Positions 53,788 to 64,000 of a DNA stretch of 64,000 bases are shown one piece after another. How positions within the stretch are numbered: the stretch's first letter is position 1; the number at the start of each line of letters is the position of its first letter. A program made the position numbers and the translations under genes. This DNA comes from Janthinobacterium sp. 67 (GTDB lineage: Bacteria; Pseudomonadota; Gammaproteobacteria; Burkholderiales; Burkholderiaceae_D). The notes beneath the pieces were generated by a model, which saw only the letters and a program-made list of their open reading frames with translations, was not told where the DNA came from and made no database searches. The stretch is taken from NCBI RefSeq assembly GCF_002797895.1, contig NZ_PGES01000001.1:6076001-6140000 (forward strand), written 5' to 3'.

Positions 53788-53904
53788 CCGCGTTCCTGGC
53801 GTCATGGTTGGCCGCTGCCGTGCGCCTGGCGCCGGAGTGGGAAAAAGTGTCAGCCGCTAGTGTAATACCAAATGTTGTTTTCTTGAGAATATTTTTCCGT
53901 TGGG

Positions 53905-53934
53905 AAAAAAAGGCCGGCCCTTGCGGTGCCGGCC
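53905..53934 (-). terminator. Rho-independent terminator after ppc
   Basis: Minus strand GGCCGGC-ACCGCAAGG-GCCGGCC followed by seven T. It lies about 30 bases after the ppc stop and before the kinase gene. Confidence 0.85.
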
Positions 53935-53962
53935 CCGGCCTGCCGATGGCAGTGCGACCTTA

Positions 53963-56812
53963 TCAGCCCGTGTTGCGCAGCCCGGCCGCGACGCCATTGA
54001 TCGACAGCTGGATGCCGCGGTGGACCCGTTCGTCGACCTTGCTGGCGCTGGACAGGGCGCGGTTGCGCTTGATCAATTCCACCTGCAAGTGGTTCAGCGG
54101 GTCGAGATAGGCGAAGCGGTTCTGGATCGAGCGGGCCAGCAGCGGGTTGCCCGCCAGCCGTTCCGTATTGCCGGTGATCAGTTCCAGGCAGCGCAAGGTG
54201 TTGCCATGCTCGTCCGTGATGCGCTTGTAGATACGTTCGCGCAATTCCTGGTCCGCCACCAGTTCCGCATAGCGCGAGGCGATCGCCAGGTCCGTCTTGG
54301 CCAGCACCATGTCCATGTTCGACAGCAGGGTGGCAAAGAATGGCCACTCCGCGTACATGGCGCGCAGGGTGGCGATCTTGTCATCCTTCGCGGCGCTGTC
54401 GGCCTGGTTGATCCAGGCTTCGATGGCGCTGCCGAAACCGAACCAGCCCGGCAGCAGCAAGCGGCACTGGCCCCAGGAAAAGCCCCAGGGAATGGCGCGC
54501 AAGTCTTCGATGCGCTGGTTGGCCTTGCGCGAGGCGGGGCGCGAGCCGAGGTTCAGTTCGGCGATTTCCGCAATCGGCGTGGCCGAGAAGAAATACTCCG
54601 TAAAGCCCGGCGTTTCATACACGAGGTGGCGGTAGGCGTGATAGGCGAGGTCCGACAATTCCGCCATCACGGCTTCGAACTGCGCCAGCTGGCTGGCGTG
54701 CGCGGGATTGGCTGCCTGCGGCGCCAGGCTCGCTTCCAGGGTGGCGGCGACCAGCAATTCCAGGTTGCGCCGGCCGATTTCCGCATTGGAAAACTTCGAC
54801 GCGATGATCTCGCCTTGCTCCGTCAGACGGATCTGGCCGTTGACGGTGCCCGGCGGCTGGGCCAGGATGGCTTCGTAGCTGGGGCCGCCGCCACGGCCCA
54901 CCGTGCCGCCGCGGCCATGGAACAGGCGCAGCTTGACGCCGGCCTTCTGGAAGTCGGAGACGAGCGCCAGTTCCGCCTTGTACAGTTCCCAGTTCGACGT
55001 GAGGAAACCGCCATCCTTGTTCGAGTCGGAATAACCGAGCATGACTTCCTGCAACTGCCCCTGCTTGGCGATCAGTTGCTTGACCAGCGGCAAGGCCATG
55101 ACCTGGCTCATGATGCCGGCCGCGCGCTGCAGGTCGGGGATCGTCTCGAACAGGGGGATGACCATCAGCTCGCACGTGCTGTCGCCGTCGCCTCCCGCTG
55201 TCCAGTCCGTGCGCAGCAAGCCTGTTTCCTTTTGCAGCAGCAATACTTCCAGCAGGTCGGACACGGTTTCCGTGTGCGAAATGATGTAGTTGCGGATGGC
55301 CCGCGCGCCGTAGCGCTGGCGGATGTCGCGCGCCGCGCGCAAAATCGCCAGCTCGGAATCCGTTTCCGCCGCATAGCTGATATAGGGCGAATACAGCAAA
55401 CGCGGCTGCGCCAGTTCGTTCAGCAGCAGGGCCTGCTTGTCTTCCTCGGACAGGGCCGTGTAGTCGGCGGCCACGCCGCTTTTCGCGAACAGGTCGGCCA
55501 GCACGCGCTCGTGCACGTCCGAGGTCTGGCGCATGTCGAGCGAGGCAAGATGAAAACCGAAGATGTCGGCCGCGCGCGCCAGGGTGGCCAGGCGCGGGCG
55601 CACGAGGGCGGCGCCGTGGTGCGACTCGAGCGAGGCGACGATGGTGCGCAGGTCGGCCACAAAGGCGGCCGCGTCCGGATAGGCCGCGGCCGCACCCACT
55701 TCCTTGCGCAGGATGTTGGTGGCGCCCAGCGCGCGGGCCGTGGCGGCCAGGCGCGCATAGATGCCGATCAGGGCGCGGCGGTACGGCTCGTCGCTGCGGT
55801 GCGGCGAAGCGTCCGGCGACTGGTCGGCCAGCGCCTGCAGTTCGGCGCTCACGCCCACCATCAGGGTCGAGACGGACAATTCCGCGCCCAGCGCGTGCAC
55901 TTCGTCGAGGTAAAAGTCGAGGATGGTGGTGGCGTGGCGCGCCAGCGCATGCTGCATGGTGCCCGCGTTGACGTTCGGGTTGCCGTCGCGGTCGCCGCCG
56001 ATCCAGCTGCCCATCTGTACGTAGGCGGCGTTGATCGGGTCTATCGTGCCGTTGCCGTTCGGGTACTCGGCGGCGACGTCTTCCTCGATGTCGTCATACA
56101 GGCCCGGCAGTTCGCGCAGGAAGGTGATGCGGTAGTAGGACAGGGCATTTTCGATCTCGTCGGCCACCGTCAGCTTCGAATAGCGCAGCATGCGCGTCTG
56201 CCACAGGGTGGCGACGCGCGAGCGCAGCAGCTGCATGTTGGCTTGCCGTTCTTTCGGCGTCTGCGGCAAGTCGCGCTCGGCCAGCAGGCGGGCGATGTCG
56301 TGCTCGGCGTCGAGGATGCTCTTGCGCTGCACTTCCGTCGGGTGGGCCGTCAGCACGGGCGCGATCAGGGCGTCCTGGAAAAAGGTGTCGACGGTCTTGC
56401 GCGGCACGCCGGCGGCGCGCAGTTTTTTCAGCGCGAAGCTGACGCTGCCCTTTTGCGCAGGGGAACCAGCCAGCAGGTGGGCGCGGCGGCGGCGGATGTG
56501 GTGCTGGTCTTCCGCGATGTTGGCCAGGTGCGAAAAGTAGGAAAAGGCGCGCACGACGGAAATCGTCTGTTCGCGGCTCAGTTCCTTGAGCATGGCGTCC
56601 AGTTCCAGGGCCGCGTCCGCGTCCGCTTCGCGGCGGAAGCGCACGGAAGTCTGGCGTATGGTTTCCACCACATTGAAGACGGCGTCGCCTTCCTGTTCGC
56701 GCAGCACGTCGCCCAGCAGGCGGCCCAGCAGGCGGATGTCTTCTTTCAGCGGCGCGTCCTTGTCGGAGCCGGCCGCTGGAACTATTTCTGGTGCTACTGC
56801 GTCATTGAGCAT
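53963..56812 (-). CDS. ppc: Phosphoenolpyruvate carboxylase
   Basis: A 949-residue anaplerotic enzyme that makes oxaloacetate from PEP and bicarbonate. The catalytic His lies in [12 protein letters not shown], the second site in [12 protein letters not shown], and the glycine-rich loop in [14 protein letters not shown]. The final residues AGLRNTG match the conserved C-terminal NTG used in the active site. The start is ATG 56812 ([11 protein letters not shown]); the open frame upstream reaches into the hemC region and is spurious. Length is usual for the bacterial enzyme. It is divergent from hemC. Confidence 0.96.
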   Translation of the reverse strand: MLNDAVAPEIVPAAGSDKDAPLKEDIRLLGRLLGDVLREQEGDAVFNVVETIRQTSVRFRREADADAALELDAMLKELSREQTISVVRAFSYFSHLANIAEDQHHIRRRRAHLLAGSPAQKGSVSFALKKLRAAGVPRKTVDTFFQDALIAPVLTAHPTEVQRKSILDAEHDIARLLAERDLPQTPKERQANMQLLRSRVATLWQTRMLRYSKLTVADEIENALSYYRITFLRELPGLYDDIEEDVAAEYPNGNGTIDPINAAYVQMGSWIGGDRDGNPNVNAGTMQHALARHATTILDFYLDEVHALGAELSVSTLMVGVSAELQALADQSPDASPHRSDEPYRRALIGIYARLAATARALGATNILRKEVGAAAAYPDAAAFVADLRTIVASLESHHGAALVRPRLATLARAADIFGFHLASLDMRQTSDVHERVLADLFAKSGVAADYTALSEEDKQALLLNELAQPRLLYSPYISYAAETDSELAILRAARDIRQRYGARAIRNYIISHTETVSDLLEVLLLQKETGLLRTDWTAGGDGDSTCELMVIPLFETIPDLQRAAGIMSQVMALPLVKQLIAKQGQLQEVMLGYSDSNKDGGFLTSNWELYKAELALVSDFQKAGVKLRLFHGRGGTVGRGGGPSYEAILAQPPGTVNGQIRLTEQGEIIASKFSNAEIGRRNLELLVAATLEASLAPQAANPAHASQLAQFEAVMAELSDLAYHAYRHLVYETPGFTEYFFSATPIAEIAELNLGSRPASRKANQRIEDLRAIPWGFSWGQCRLLLPGWFGFGSAIEAWINQADSAAKDDKIATLRAMYAEWPFFATLLSNMDMVLAKTDLAIASRYAELVADQELRERIYKRITDEHGNTLRCLELITGNTERLAGNPLLARSIQNRFAYLDPLNHLQVELIKRNRALSSASKVDERVHRGIQLSINGVAAGLRNTG

Positions 56813-57022
56813 AATAAAGAACCAAAGTAAGTGTAAAAGCAAGGGAATGTGGATCGCACCGGGCGTTTGGCCGCAGAGGGGAGGGGGCGCATGATAAAAT
56901 TTGTGGTCTTCAACATGGACGCTAGCCTGACTTGGCCTTCTAGGCCAAGGGATAACGATTATAGCGACGCCGGGCACCATTTCGATACAAATTGATATCG
57001 GACGGGCGAATTGGCAACGATA

Positions 57023-58060
57023 ATGACAACGACAGCCACAGCGAAAGAACTTGTTTTGAAAGCATCCGAATTGACCCCGAACGAATTGAATATTCCTGCC
57101 CGCCTGGTGATCGCCACGCGCGAGAGCCGTCTTGCCATGTGGCAGGCTGAACACGTGCGTGCGCGCCTGGCCGCCCTGTATCCGCAGTGTAGCGTTGAAA
57201 TTCTCGGCATGACCACACGCGGCGACCAGATTCTGGACCGCGCCCTGTCCAAGGTAGGCGGCAAGGGCCTGTTCGTCAAGGAACTGGAAGTGGCGATGGA
57301 AGAAGGGCGCGCCGACCTGGCCGTGCATTCGCTCAAGGACGTGCCGATGGAGTTGCCGCAAGGCTTTGCCCTGGCCGCCATCCTCGAACGCGAAGACCCG
57401 CGCGACGCGTTCGTGTCGAACGACTACGCCAGCCTGGCCGAGCTGCCGCACGGCGCCGTCGTCGGCACCAGCAGCCTGCGCCGCCAGTCGCTGATCGCCG
57501 CGCGCTATCCGCACCTGACGATTTTGCCCCTGCGCGGCAACCTCGATACGCGTTTGGGCAAGCTCGACCGTGGCGATTACGCCGCCATCATCCTGGCCGC
57601 CGCCGGCCTGAAACGCCTGGGCCTGGCCTCGCGCATCCGCGCCGTGCTGGCGCCGGAAGACAGCCTGCCGGCGGCGGGCCAGGGCGCCATGGCGATCGAG
57701 ATCCGCAGCGGGCGCGCGGATGGTGCCGACCTCGTGCGCCTGCTGGCGCCGCTGAACCACACGGCCACGGCGCAAGCCGTCACGGCAGAGCGCAAGGTGT
57801 CGAAGATTTTCGGCGGCAGCTGCCAAATTCCGCTGGCCGCGTTCGCCACTGTCGAAGGCGACAACATGCGCCTGCGCGCCATGGTCGCCACGCCCGATGG
57901 CGCGCGCATGGCCAGCGCCGACGTCGGTGGCCCGGCCGACGCCCCCGAACAGCTGGGCGAACAGGTGGCCGAACTGCTGCGCGGGCAGGATGCCGCCGCC
58001 ATCCTCGCCTCGTGCTTTGTTACTCCCGACAACCATGAAGGCCTGGCGCCGCATGCCTGA
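57023..58060 (+). CDS. hemC: Porphobilinogen deaminase (hydroxymethylbilane synthase)
   Basis: A 345-residue enzyme joining four porphobilinogens into hydroxymethylbilane in tetrapyrrole synthesis. [19 protein letters not shown] is the family start, [18 protein letters not shown] the active-site loop, and [13 protein letters not shown] holds the cysteine that carries the dipyrromethane cofactor. Start uncertain: ATG 57023 or TTG 57011, which gives four more residues; the extra N-terminal 20 residues are longer than in E. coli. It overlaps hemD by 8 bases. Confidence 0.94.
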   Translation: MTTTATAKELVLKASELTPNELNIPARLVIATRESRLAMWQAEHVRARLAALYPQCSVEILGMTTRGDQILDRALSKVGGKGLFVKELEVAMEEGRADLAVHSLKDVPMELPQGFALAAILEREDPRDAFVSNDYASLAELPHGAVVGTSSLRRQSLIAARYPHLTILPLRGNLDTRLGKLDRGDYAAIILAAAGLKRLGLASRIRAVLAPEDSLPAAGQGAMAIEIRSGRADGADLVRLLAPLNHTATAQAVTAERKVSKIFGGSCQIPLAAFATVEGDNMRLRAMVATPDGARMASADVGGPADAPEQLGEQVAELLRGQDAAAILASCFVTPDNHEGLAPHA

Positions 58061-58835
58061 CACTGTGGTGATCACGCGGCCCGCGCAACAAGCGGGGCCG
58101 CTGGCCGCCAGCATCGCGGCGCTGGGCTTGCCCGTAACGCGCTTGCCGCTGCTGGAAATCCACGCGCTTGACGGCGAGGACGAATGCGCGCACTTGCAGG
58201 CCGTGCTGGCGCGCCTGCGCGAGTTCGACTTGGTGGCCTTCGTGTCGCCGAACGCCATCGACTGCGTCTTTGCGCACTTGCCCGCCTGGCCGCTAGGTGT
58301 GCCGCTGGCCGTGGTGGGCGAGGGCAGCCGCATGGCCCTGGCCGCGCATGGCGTCACGGAGGCCAACGCGGCCATCACCAGCCCGTTTGACACGGCGCGC
58401 AGCGATTCCGAACATTTATTGCTGGCGCTGGACTTGCCGGCCCTGCGCGGCAAGCGCGTGCTGATCGTGCGCGGCGATGGCGGACGCGATTACCTGGCCG
58501 ACGGCTTGCGCGCGGCCGGCGCCGAAGTCGAGTTCGTCACTGCCTACCGCCGCAAGGTGCCGACGCTGACGCCGGCCTTGCGGGCGACCCTGGAAAACCT
58601 GTTGCAGCATAATAATGACTGGATCATCACCAGCTCGGAAGCGCTGCGCGGTTTGCTGGCGCTGCTGGGCGAAATGGATGCTGAAAAGACGGCTGTTGTG
58701 AAAATGCAACAGCAGCATCTGATCGTGCCGCACGCCCGCATTGCACAAACGGCGGCGGCCCTGGGTTTTGCCCGCGTCACCCTGACAGGATCAGGCGACG
58801 CAGGAGTGCTCGCCGCGTTACAATCACGACCATGA
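58053..58835 (+). CDS. hemD: Uroporphyrinogen-III synthase
   Basis: A 260-residue enzyme that cyclises hydroxymethylbilane with ring D inversion. This family is poorly conserved; recognition is by the start [61 protein letters not shown] and the tail [16 protein letters not shown]. The start at 58053 overlaps hemC by 8 bases; an alternative ATG at 58035 gives six more residues. The stop overlaps the hemX start (ATGA). Confidence 0.9.
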   Translation: MPDTVVITRPAQQAGPLAASIAALGLPVTRLPLLEIHALDGEDECAHLQAVLARLREFDLVAFVSPNAIDCVFAHLPAWPLGVPLAVVGEGSRMALAAHGVTEANAAITSPFDTARSDSEHLLLALDLPALRGKRVLIVRGDGGRDYLADGLRAAGAEVEFVTAYRRKVPTLTPALRATLENLLQHNNDWIITSSEALRGLLALLGEMDAEKTAVVKMQQQHLIVPHARIAQTAAALGFARVTLTGSGDAGVLAALQSRP

Positions 58836-59980
58836 ACGAAATGCCTACACTCTCCGAACCGAATGCAACGCCTGGCAGCGCCGTGAAGACGGCGCCGCAG
58901 GCGGCCGACCAACCTGCCGGCCGCGCGCCGACCCTGCTGGAACAGCTGCAAAAGCCCATGAGCATCGCCGTCATCGTGCTGGCCGTGCTGCTGGCTGCGC
59001 AAAGCTGGTCGTCCAGCAAGCAGATCCGCAACCTGCGCGAAGAAGTGGCCAAGCGCCTGCAAAAGGGCGATGTCAGCAATGCCGAAACGGGCGTGCTGGC
59101 GCGCAACGTGCAAGAAGGCACGAAAGAGCTGCAAATCAAGGTGGGCGCGCTGGAAAACCGCCAGAGCGAAACGCAAAGCCAGCAACTGGCGCTGGAACAA
59201 CTGTATAACGACTTGTCGAAGAACCGCGACGAGTGGGCGCTGACGGAAATCGAGCAAGTGCTGTCGACGGCCAGCCAGCAGCTGCAGCTGGCCGGCAACG
59301 TGCCCGGCGCGCTGATCGCCCTGCAAAACGCCGACCGCAGCCTGTCGCGTTCGGACAAGCCGCAATTCATCACCATCCGCCGCGCCATCGGGCGCGACAT
59401 GGAAAAACTCAAGGCCCTCCCTAGCGTCGATTCGACGGGCGTGGCCCTGCGCCTCGACGCCGTGATCGCCCAGATCGATTCGCTGCCGATGCTGTCCGAC
59501 GAAACGCCGGCCTTGCCGGCCGCGCCGGAAAAACCGGGCAAGGCCAAGCCCGTGCGCGATGCCAGCGGCAAGCTGATGGGGCCGCCTGCGCCGGAACCGC
59601 TGCTGCAAAAAGTGCGCGACGGCTTCAATACCTGGAGCGGCGACATGTGGGCCGACGTGCGCCAGTTGATCCGTATCCGCCGCGTCGATACGCCGGAAGC
59701 GCTGATGCTGTCGCCGACGCAATCGTATTTCTTGCGCGAAAACGTCAAGCTGCGCCTGCTCAATGCCCGCATGGCCTTGTTGTCGCGTAATGAAACGGCT
59801 TTCCGTAACGATTTGATCGCTGCGCAGGATGCGCTGGCCAAGTATTTCGACACCCGCGCCAAGAGCACGCAGACGGCGCAAGCGCTGCTGCGCCAGGTGC
59901 AGGGTAGCAACCTGGCCATCGAAATGCCAACCTTGTCCGACAGCCTGACGGCTGTGCGCAACTACAAAGCGAAGTCCTGA
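58832..59980 (+). CDS. hemX: HemX, membrane-linked protein of tetrapyrrole operon
   Basis: A 382-residue single-pass membrane protein, often misnamed uroporphyrinogen-III C-methyltransferase, but without a methyltransferase fold. The membrane helix is at residues of about 48-63 (MSIAVIVLAVLLAAQSW), then a long helical periplasmic region with coiled coils (LEQLYNDLSKNRDEW, EIEQVLSTASQQLQLAGN). Its role in haem synthesis is structural or regulatory and not well defined. It overlaps hemD by four bases. Confidence 0.88.
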   Translation: MNEMPTLSEPNATPGSAVKTAPQAADQPAGRAPTLLEQLQKPMSIAVIVLAVLLAAQSWSSSKQIRNLREEVAKRLQKGDVSNAETGVLARNVQEGTKELQIKVGALENRQSETQSQQLALEQLYNDLSKNRDEWALTEIEQVLSTASQQLQLAGNVPGALIALQNADRSLSRSDKPQFITIRRAIGRDMEKLKALPSVDSTGVALRLDAVIAQIDSLPMLSDETPALPAAPEKPGKAKPVRDASGKLMGPPAPEPLLQKVRDGFNTWSGDMWADVRQLIRIRRVDTPEALMLSPTQSYFLRENVKLRLLNARMALLSRNETAFRNDLIAAQDALAKYFDTRAKSTQTAQALLRQVQGSNLAIEMPTLSDSLTAVRNYKAKS

Positions 59981-59984
59981 GCCC

Positions 59985-61181
59985 ATGCGTCTATTTCTCT
60001 GGTTACTCGCCCTGATGGCCGCGGCGATCGGTATCGCCGTGACGGCCCGTTTCAACCCTGGCAACGTGGTGCTGTTCTATCCGCCATACCGCATCGATTT
60101 GTCGCTGAACTTCTTCCTGCTGCTGGAGGTCGTGCTGTTCGTCCTGCTGTACCTGCTGGTGCGCGCCGTGCGCGCCACCGTGCGCATGCCGGCGCAAGTG
60201 GCGGCCTACCGCCAGCGCAAGCGTGAGCGCGACGGCAACAAGGGCTTGCGCGAAGCCTTGAAAGCCCTGTTCGAAGGCCGTTTCGGCCATGCCGAGAAGG
60301 CCGCCTTGCGCGCCGCCGAGCTGGACGAAAACGCCGGCCTGGCCGCGCTGATCGGCGCGCGCGCCGCGCACCGCATGCGCCAGTCCGAACGCCGCGACAG
60401 CTGGCTGGCCCGCGTCGAAGGCGATGCCAGCCTGAAGACGGCCCGGTTGATGACGGTGACGGAATTGCTGGTCGACGACCACCAGCCGGAAGCGGCCCTG
60501 GCCGCCGTGCGCGAACTCAATGCCAGCGGCACGCGCCACATCCACGCCCTGCAATGGTCGCTCAAGGCCGAGCAGCAGGCGAAGAACTGGCCGGAAGTGC
60601 TGCGCCTCGTGCGTTCGCTCGACAAGCACCGCGCCCTGCATCCGGCCCTGTCGTCGCGCCTGCGCGAACTGGCCTACGACCATTTGCTGTCCGACCCGTC
60701 GCATGACGCGGAATCGCTGATGCGCGTGTGGTCCACCGTGCCGAGCAGCGACCGGGTCAAGCCGTATATCGCCTGCCGCGCCGCCACGGCCCTGAATGCG
60801 CGCGGCCTGCACGACGAAGCGCGCCTCGTGTGCGAAGAGTCGCTGGCCGCCGACTGGGACGAGCGCGTCGTGCGCGCCTACCGCGAAGCGGCGGCGCCGA
60901 GCGGCACGCCGGCCCTGCTGCTGCAGATTGAGCACTGCGAGCAATGGATGAAACAGCGTCCGCTGGATGCGGAACTGGCGCTGACCTTGGGCACCTTGTG
61001 CCTCAAGCAAAAACTGTGGGGCAAGGCCCAGCGTCACCTGGAGCAGGCTTTGTCGGACGCGAACGAGCCGCAAATGGTGCGCGACGCCCACCTGAAGCTG
61101 GCGCAGATGCACGATGCCTTGCAGCAGACGGAACAGGCTGCCGCCCATTACCGGCAGTGCGCGCTGGCGACCATCCTGTAA
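59985..61181 (+). CDS. hemY: HemY, haem biosynthesis-associated membrane protein
   Basis: A 398-residue protein with two N-terminal membrane helices (residues 3-20 and 42-65) followed by a TPR-like helical region (e.g. DAELALTLGTLCLKQKLWGKAQRHLEQAL). It is the tetrapyrrole-operon HemY of proteobacteria, not the protoporphyrinogen oxidase of the same name in other bacteria. It begins 4 bases after hemX. A strong terminator ends the operon. Confidence 0.88.
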   Translation: MRLFLWLLALMAAAIGIAVTARFNPGNVVLFYPPYRIDLSLNFFLLLEVVLFVLLYLLVRAVRATVRMPAQVAAYRQRKRERDGNKGLREALKALFEGRFGHAEKAALRAAELDENAGLAALIGARAAHRMRQSERRDSWLARVEGDASLKTARLMTVTELLVDDHQPEAALAAVRELNASGTRHIHALQWSLKAEQQAKNWPEVLRLVRSLDKHRALHPALSSRLRELAYDHLLSDPSHDAESLMRVWSTVPSSDRVKPYIACRAATALNARGLHDEARLVCEESLAADWDERVVRAYREAAAPSGTPALLLQIEHCEQWMKQRPLDAELALTLGTLCLKQKLWGKAQRHLEQALSDANEPQMVRDAHLKLAQMHDALQQTEQAAAHYRQCALATIL

Positions 61182-61202
61182 GCGACTTGTTTCTTCAGGC
61201 GT

Positions 61203-61240
61203 AAAAAAGCCGTTCAGTACAGACTGAACGGCTTTTTTTT
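61203..61240. terminator. Bidirectional Rho-independent terminator
   Basis: AAAAAAGCCGTTCAGT-ACAG-ACTGAACGGCTTTTTT, a 16-bp stem with runs on both flanks, between hemY and the convergent dehydrogenase gene. Confidence 0.9.
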
Positions 61241-61274
61241 GCGCTGCTACTTTGCTATTTTACTTCTTCGCGCT

Positions 61275-63701
61275 TTACTTCTTCTCTACGGCAGTGCCTT
61301 CCGGCAAGGCATACGCGACCAGGGTGTCGCTCATCTTCGTGCCCAGCGAACCGTGGCCGCCGGCCATGACGACGACGAACTGGCGTCCCGACTTGTTCGA
61401 CACATAGCTCATCGGCGTAGCCTGGCCGCCAGCTGGCAGGCGGGCTTTCCAGATCACTTTACCGTTGCTGACGTCGTAGCCGCGGATGTAGTAGTCGAGC
61501 GTGCTGCTGAGGAAGGTCACGCCGCCACCTGTGGTGACCATGCCGCCCAGGCTGGGCACGCCCAGTGGCAGCGGGATCGGCACGGGGCCGCTGTCGCGCG
61601 TGGTGCCGTTCTTGTGCATCCACACTTTCTTCATCGTGCGCAGGTCGACGGCGGCCACATAGCCCCACGGCGGTGCCTGGCACGGGAAGCCCAGCGGCGA
61701 CAGGAAGGCCTTGATTTCCACGGCGAACGGGACGCCCGTCTGCGGCTGCAAGCCCATTTCGCCACCGGTGCCGCCCTTGGCCGTCGTTTCCGCGCGCGGC
61801 ACGAGTTTTTCCAGGAAGCCCATGTAGTCGGGGTTGACGATCAACAACTGGCGCACGGGGTCGATGGCCGCGCCACCCCATTCGAAGATACCCAATGGAC
61901 CCGGGGAAATGACGGCGCCCTTGCCAGCCGTTTGCGGCGTGAACGGGCCTTCATAGCGGCGTTCCTTGAAGATGATGCGGCAGGCGAGCTGGTCGAATGG
62001 CGTCGTGCCCCACATGTCCGCTTCGCTGATATTGCGCTCTGGCAGGAACGTGAGGGCCGAGAACGGCTGCGTGGGCGACAGGGTGTCGCCGGCGGCAGGA
62101 TTGCTCGTCGGCACGGGTTTTTCCGGCGCGGGCACGACCAGGCTGCCGTCGCGGCGATCGATCACGTAGATGTCGCCGCGCTTGGTGGTGGCCACGACGG
62201 ACGGCACTTTGCCTTTCGGCGTGTCGATGTCGACCAGGCTGGGTTGGCCGCCGATGTCCATGTCCCAGATATCGTGGTGCACGGTCTGGTAGACCCAGCG
62301 CACTTTACCCGTCGCCAGGTCGAGCGCGACAATGGCGCTGTTGAATTTCTCGCCGTTCTTGTTGCGGCTGCCGCCCCAGGTATCGGGGGTTTCATTGCCC
62401 ATCGGAATGTAGACCATGCCCAGCTTTTCATCGATGCTGGCCACGCCCCACGAGTTGGGCGAGTTGTTGGTGTAGTTCTTGCCTTCAGGGAAGGGCTGCG
62501 TATCTTCCGGCGTGGCCGGGTCCCAGTTCCACATCAGCTTGCCGGTGACGGGATCGTAGCCGCGGATCACGCCCGACGGCTCTTCCGTCGAGTGGTTGTC
62601 CGTCACGCTGGCGGCGATCACGGCCATTTTCTGCGACACGGCCGGCGGCGAGGTCGGCATCAGGAAACCGCGCTTGATCATCGCCATGTTCTTGTACAGG
62701 TTGACGACGCCGTTGTTGCCAAAGCTCTTGCACGACTCGCCCGTATCGGCGTTCACGGCGATCATGGTGCCGTCCATGGTCGGCGCCAGGATGCGGCGCG
62801 GGCATTCCATGCCGGCGGCTTCCGGTGCGGGATTGTTCTTCGCGCGGCCCGCGTTCACGTCCCAGTACGCCACGCCGCGGCAGATCATGTGCTGGTAGCT
62901 GGCCGCGTCGCGGTTGATCTTCGGATCGTGGCGCCAGATTTCCTTGCCCGTGTCCGGGTTCAGGGCGATGACGATATTGTGCGGCGTGCACAAATACAGC
63001 ATGTCATTGACCTTCAGCGGCGTGACTTCGTTGGCGATCTCGCCCGGATCGTTCGGTCCCTTGAAGTCGCCCGTGTGGTAGGTCCAGGCTTCTTTCAGGC
63101 CGGAAATATTGGCTGGCGTGATTTGCGCGGCAGGGGCATAGCGGTCGCCATAGCCGGAGCGGCCATACGCGGACCAGTCGTTGTGCTCGACGCCGGGCGC
63201 CAGGTCGCCCGTGGCGGTGGCGGCCATGTTTTCGGCCGGCACGTCGCCATGCAGGTCATGGTAGTCCTGGAACAGGGCGATGACGCCGGCGATGACGGTC
63301 AGGCCCACGGCGGCGGAGAGGGCCGTCTTGCCCGCGTGCCCCTGTTTCGCTGCGGCGGCTGGCGCCAGGCGGCGGCTGACGAAGGGCAGCAGCAGCCAGA
63401 CGGCGGCGGCAAACCAGATATCGAGGCGCGGCAGCAATTGCCACCAGTCGAATTTGACTTCAATGAGGGACCAGATCAGGGTGGCGAGCAGCAGGAAGGC
63501 CATGAAGGGCTGCGCGCTGCGCTTGCCTTTGAAGACGAGCGCGCCTGCGATCAGCATGCCTATGCCGGCCAGCAGGTAGTACCAGGAGCCGCCCAGAGAG
63601 GCGAGCCAGATGCCGCCGCCCAGCAGGGCAAGGCCGAACAGAATGAAAATAACGCCGGTGACCTTTAATAAAGGCCCGGGCCGGAAAGAGGGAATCATCA
63701 T
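61275..63701 (-). CDS. Membrane-bound PQQ-dependent dehydrogenase, glucose/quinate/shikimate family
   Basis: An 808-residue quinoprotein. Five N-terminal membrane helices (residues of about 12-130) precede a large periplasmic eight-bladed propeller with PQQ and tryptophan docking features: WSAYGRSGYGDRYAPAAQI, IANEVTPLKVNDMLYLCTP, GPLGIFEWGGAAID and GGVTFLSSTLDYYIRGYD. It passes electrons to ubiquinone. Substrate is probably glucose or quinate/shikimate; sequence does not settle which. Two ATG codons, 63701 and 63698, follow AAGGAAT; the second has better spacing. Opposite orientation to hemY. Confidence 0.92.
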   Translation of the reverse strand: MMIPSFRPGPLLKVTGVIFILFGLALLGGGIWLASLGGSWYYLLAGIGMLIAGALVFKGKRSAQPFMAFLLLATLIWSLIEVKFDWWQLLPRLDIWFAAAVWLLLPFVSRRLAPAAAAKQGHAGKTALSAAVGLTVIAGVIALFQDYHDLHGDVPAENMAATATGDLAPGVEHNDWSAYGRSGYGDRYAPAAQITPANISGLKEAWTYHTGDFKGPNDPGEIANEVTPLKVNDMLYLCTPHNIVIALNPDTGKEIWRHDPKINRDAASYQHMICRGVAYWDVNAGRAKNNPAPEAAGMECPRRILAPTMDGTMIAVNADTGESCKSFGNNGVVNLYKNMAMIKRGFLMPTSPPAVSQKMAVIAASVTDNHSTEEPSGVIRGYDPVTGKLMWNWDPATPEDTQPFPEGKNYTNNSPNSWGVASIDEKLGMVYIPMGNETPDTWGGSRNKNGEKFNSAIVALDLATGKVRWVYQTVHHDIWDMDIGGQPSLVDIDTPKGKVPSVVATTKRGDIYVIDRRDGSLVVPAPEKPVPTSNPAAGDTLSPTQPFSALTFLPERNISEADMWGTTPFDQLACRIIFKERRYEGPFTPQTAGKGAVISPGPLGIFEWGGAAIDPVRQLLIVNPDYMGFLEKLVPRAETTAKGGTGGEMGLQPQTGVPFAVEIKAFLSPLGFPCQAPPWGYVAAVDLRTMKKVWMHKNGTTRDSGPVPIPLPLGVPSLGGMVTTGGGVTFLSSTLDYYIRGYDVSNGKVIWKARLPAGGQATPMSYVSNKSGRQFVVVMAGGHGSLGTKMSDTLVAYALPEGTAVEKK

Positions 63702-64000
63702 ATTCCTTTTTGCAAGGATTTATCGGTGGCGCGCGGAGGCGCCATATTGAATCTAGCGTAGGCTTTGTTTGCAGAGTATGCGAAGTTTTGGAAACACCAG
63801 AATGTGACAGTTTATCAGAATTGATGATTGTCTTCTGGTCGCGCCACTTTTTGGAAGGTCCGCCATTTGAATCAATAAATGCTGCAAATAAGCGCAAATA
63901 TTATGCTGGAAGAGGGGATTCCCGGGCTGGAGGGAGGTATTGAAGCGGCTGCGTCGCCATGCGCGCGCATCGCGGAGAGAATGAAATTGAAATCGTTGTT
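63702..64000. other. Window end: upstream of the PQQ dehydrogenase gene
   Basis: About 300 bases. Contains AT-rich stretches (near 63880) that could hold promoters. The only gene-like signal is a GGAGAGAATG at 63974-63983, where a reading frame could begin (MKLKSL...), but it is cut off. Confidence 0.4.
63981..64000 (+). CDS. Possible start of a truncated gene at the window edge
   Basis: ATG followed by codons for Lys, Leu, Lys, Ser and Leu resembles a signal-peptide start, but the GGAGAG site is immediately adjacent, an unusual spacing. Only six full codons are visible. Speculative. Confidence 0.2.

Noticed and set aside
53963..58453. Very long minus-strand frame covering ppc and hemC
   Set aside because: The part beyond 56812 runs antisense to hemC and hemD; only the ppc portion matches a family.
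63710..63943. 77-codon ORF near the window end
   Set aside because: No ribosome binding site and no protein-like pattern; it lies in the upstream region of the PQQ dehydrogenase gene.

Overview
The window is GC-rich, densely coded chromosomal DNA of a betaproteobacterium. The closest fit is Oxalobacteraceae, probably Janthinobacterium or a near relative. This rests on family resemblance of the proteins (RpoD with a long alanine-rich N-terminal extension, YaeQ, PHA-granule proteins, a hemCDXY cluster divergent from ppc, a PEP-CTERM protein) and not on a database search. No rRNA, tRNA, CRISPR array, prophage or intact insertion sequence was found. Most of the window reads as core genome with accessory cassettes.

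Layout. 1-5.1 kb: 3' end of a beta-lactamase-fold/TPR protein, then a four-gene polar amino acid ABC importer with overlapping genes. 5.3-12.4 kb: small stress and housekeeping genes: a universal stress protein, acetoacetyl-CoA reductase (phaB), a DksA/TraR-type zinc-finger protein, a VOC protein, a lipoprotein pair, a hydroxypyruvate isomerase-like protein and an RhlE-type helicase. 12.7-16.8 kb: a BlaI-type repressor, a membrane M56 peptidase fused to an M23 peptidoglycan-peptidase domain, and a TonB-dependent receptor, preceded by a perfect 16-bp palindrome. 17.2-20.2 kb: isochorismatase-fold hydrolase, YtcJ-like amidohydrolase and two tiny XapX-like membrane proteins. 20.2-27.4 kb: suhB, trmJ, LysR, MFS, and a Tat-exported small subunit, GMC dehydrogenase and lipase operon. 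27.7-31.3 kb: a seven-domain c-di-GMP protein (REC-REC-GAF-PAS-GGDEF-EAL-REC). 31.4-37 kb: two phasins, TetR, TPR, LOG, PEP-CTERM, YgjP-like and KGG proteins. 37.2-46 kb: purU, yaeQ, a GIN-domain protein, an RlmI homologue without its methyltransferase domain, a two-gene c-type cytochrome operon divergent from a MocR regulator, and a proQ/exonuclease/SMI1 operon. 46-49.2 kb: a possible small RNA and rpoD. 49.2-50.6 kb: a lower-GC patch with a frameshifted gene remnant and a lipoprotein. 50.8-64 kb: HAF-repeat protein, orphan NarX-type kinase, ppc, hemCDXY and a PQQ-dependent membrane dehydrogenase.

How the genes fit together. PhaB and the two phasins belong to polyhydroxyalkanoate metabolism although they are scattered. 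HemC, HemD, HemX and HemY form the tetrapyrrole operon. The GMC dehydrogenase, the multiheme cytochromes and the PQQ dehydrogenase are all periplasmic oxidation modules feeding the respiratory chain. The most unusual modules are the BlaI/M56-M23/TonB-receptor cassette, the truncated RlmI protein and the putative RNA ahead of rpoD. Many start codons were chosen by Shine-Dalgarno spacing and family alignment from memory, and the alternatives are stated.
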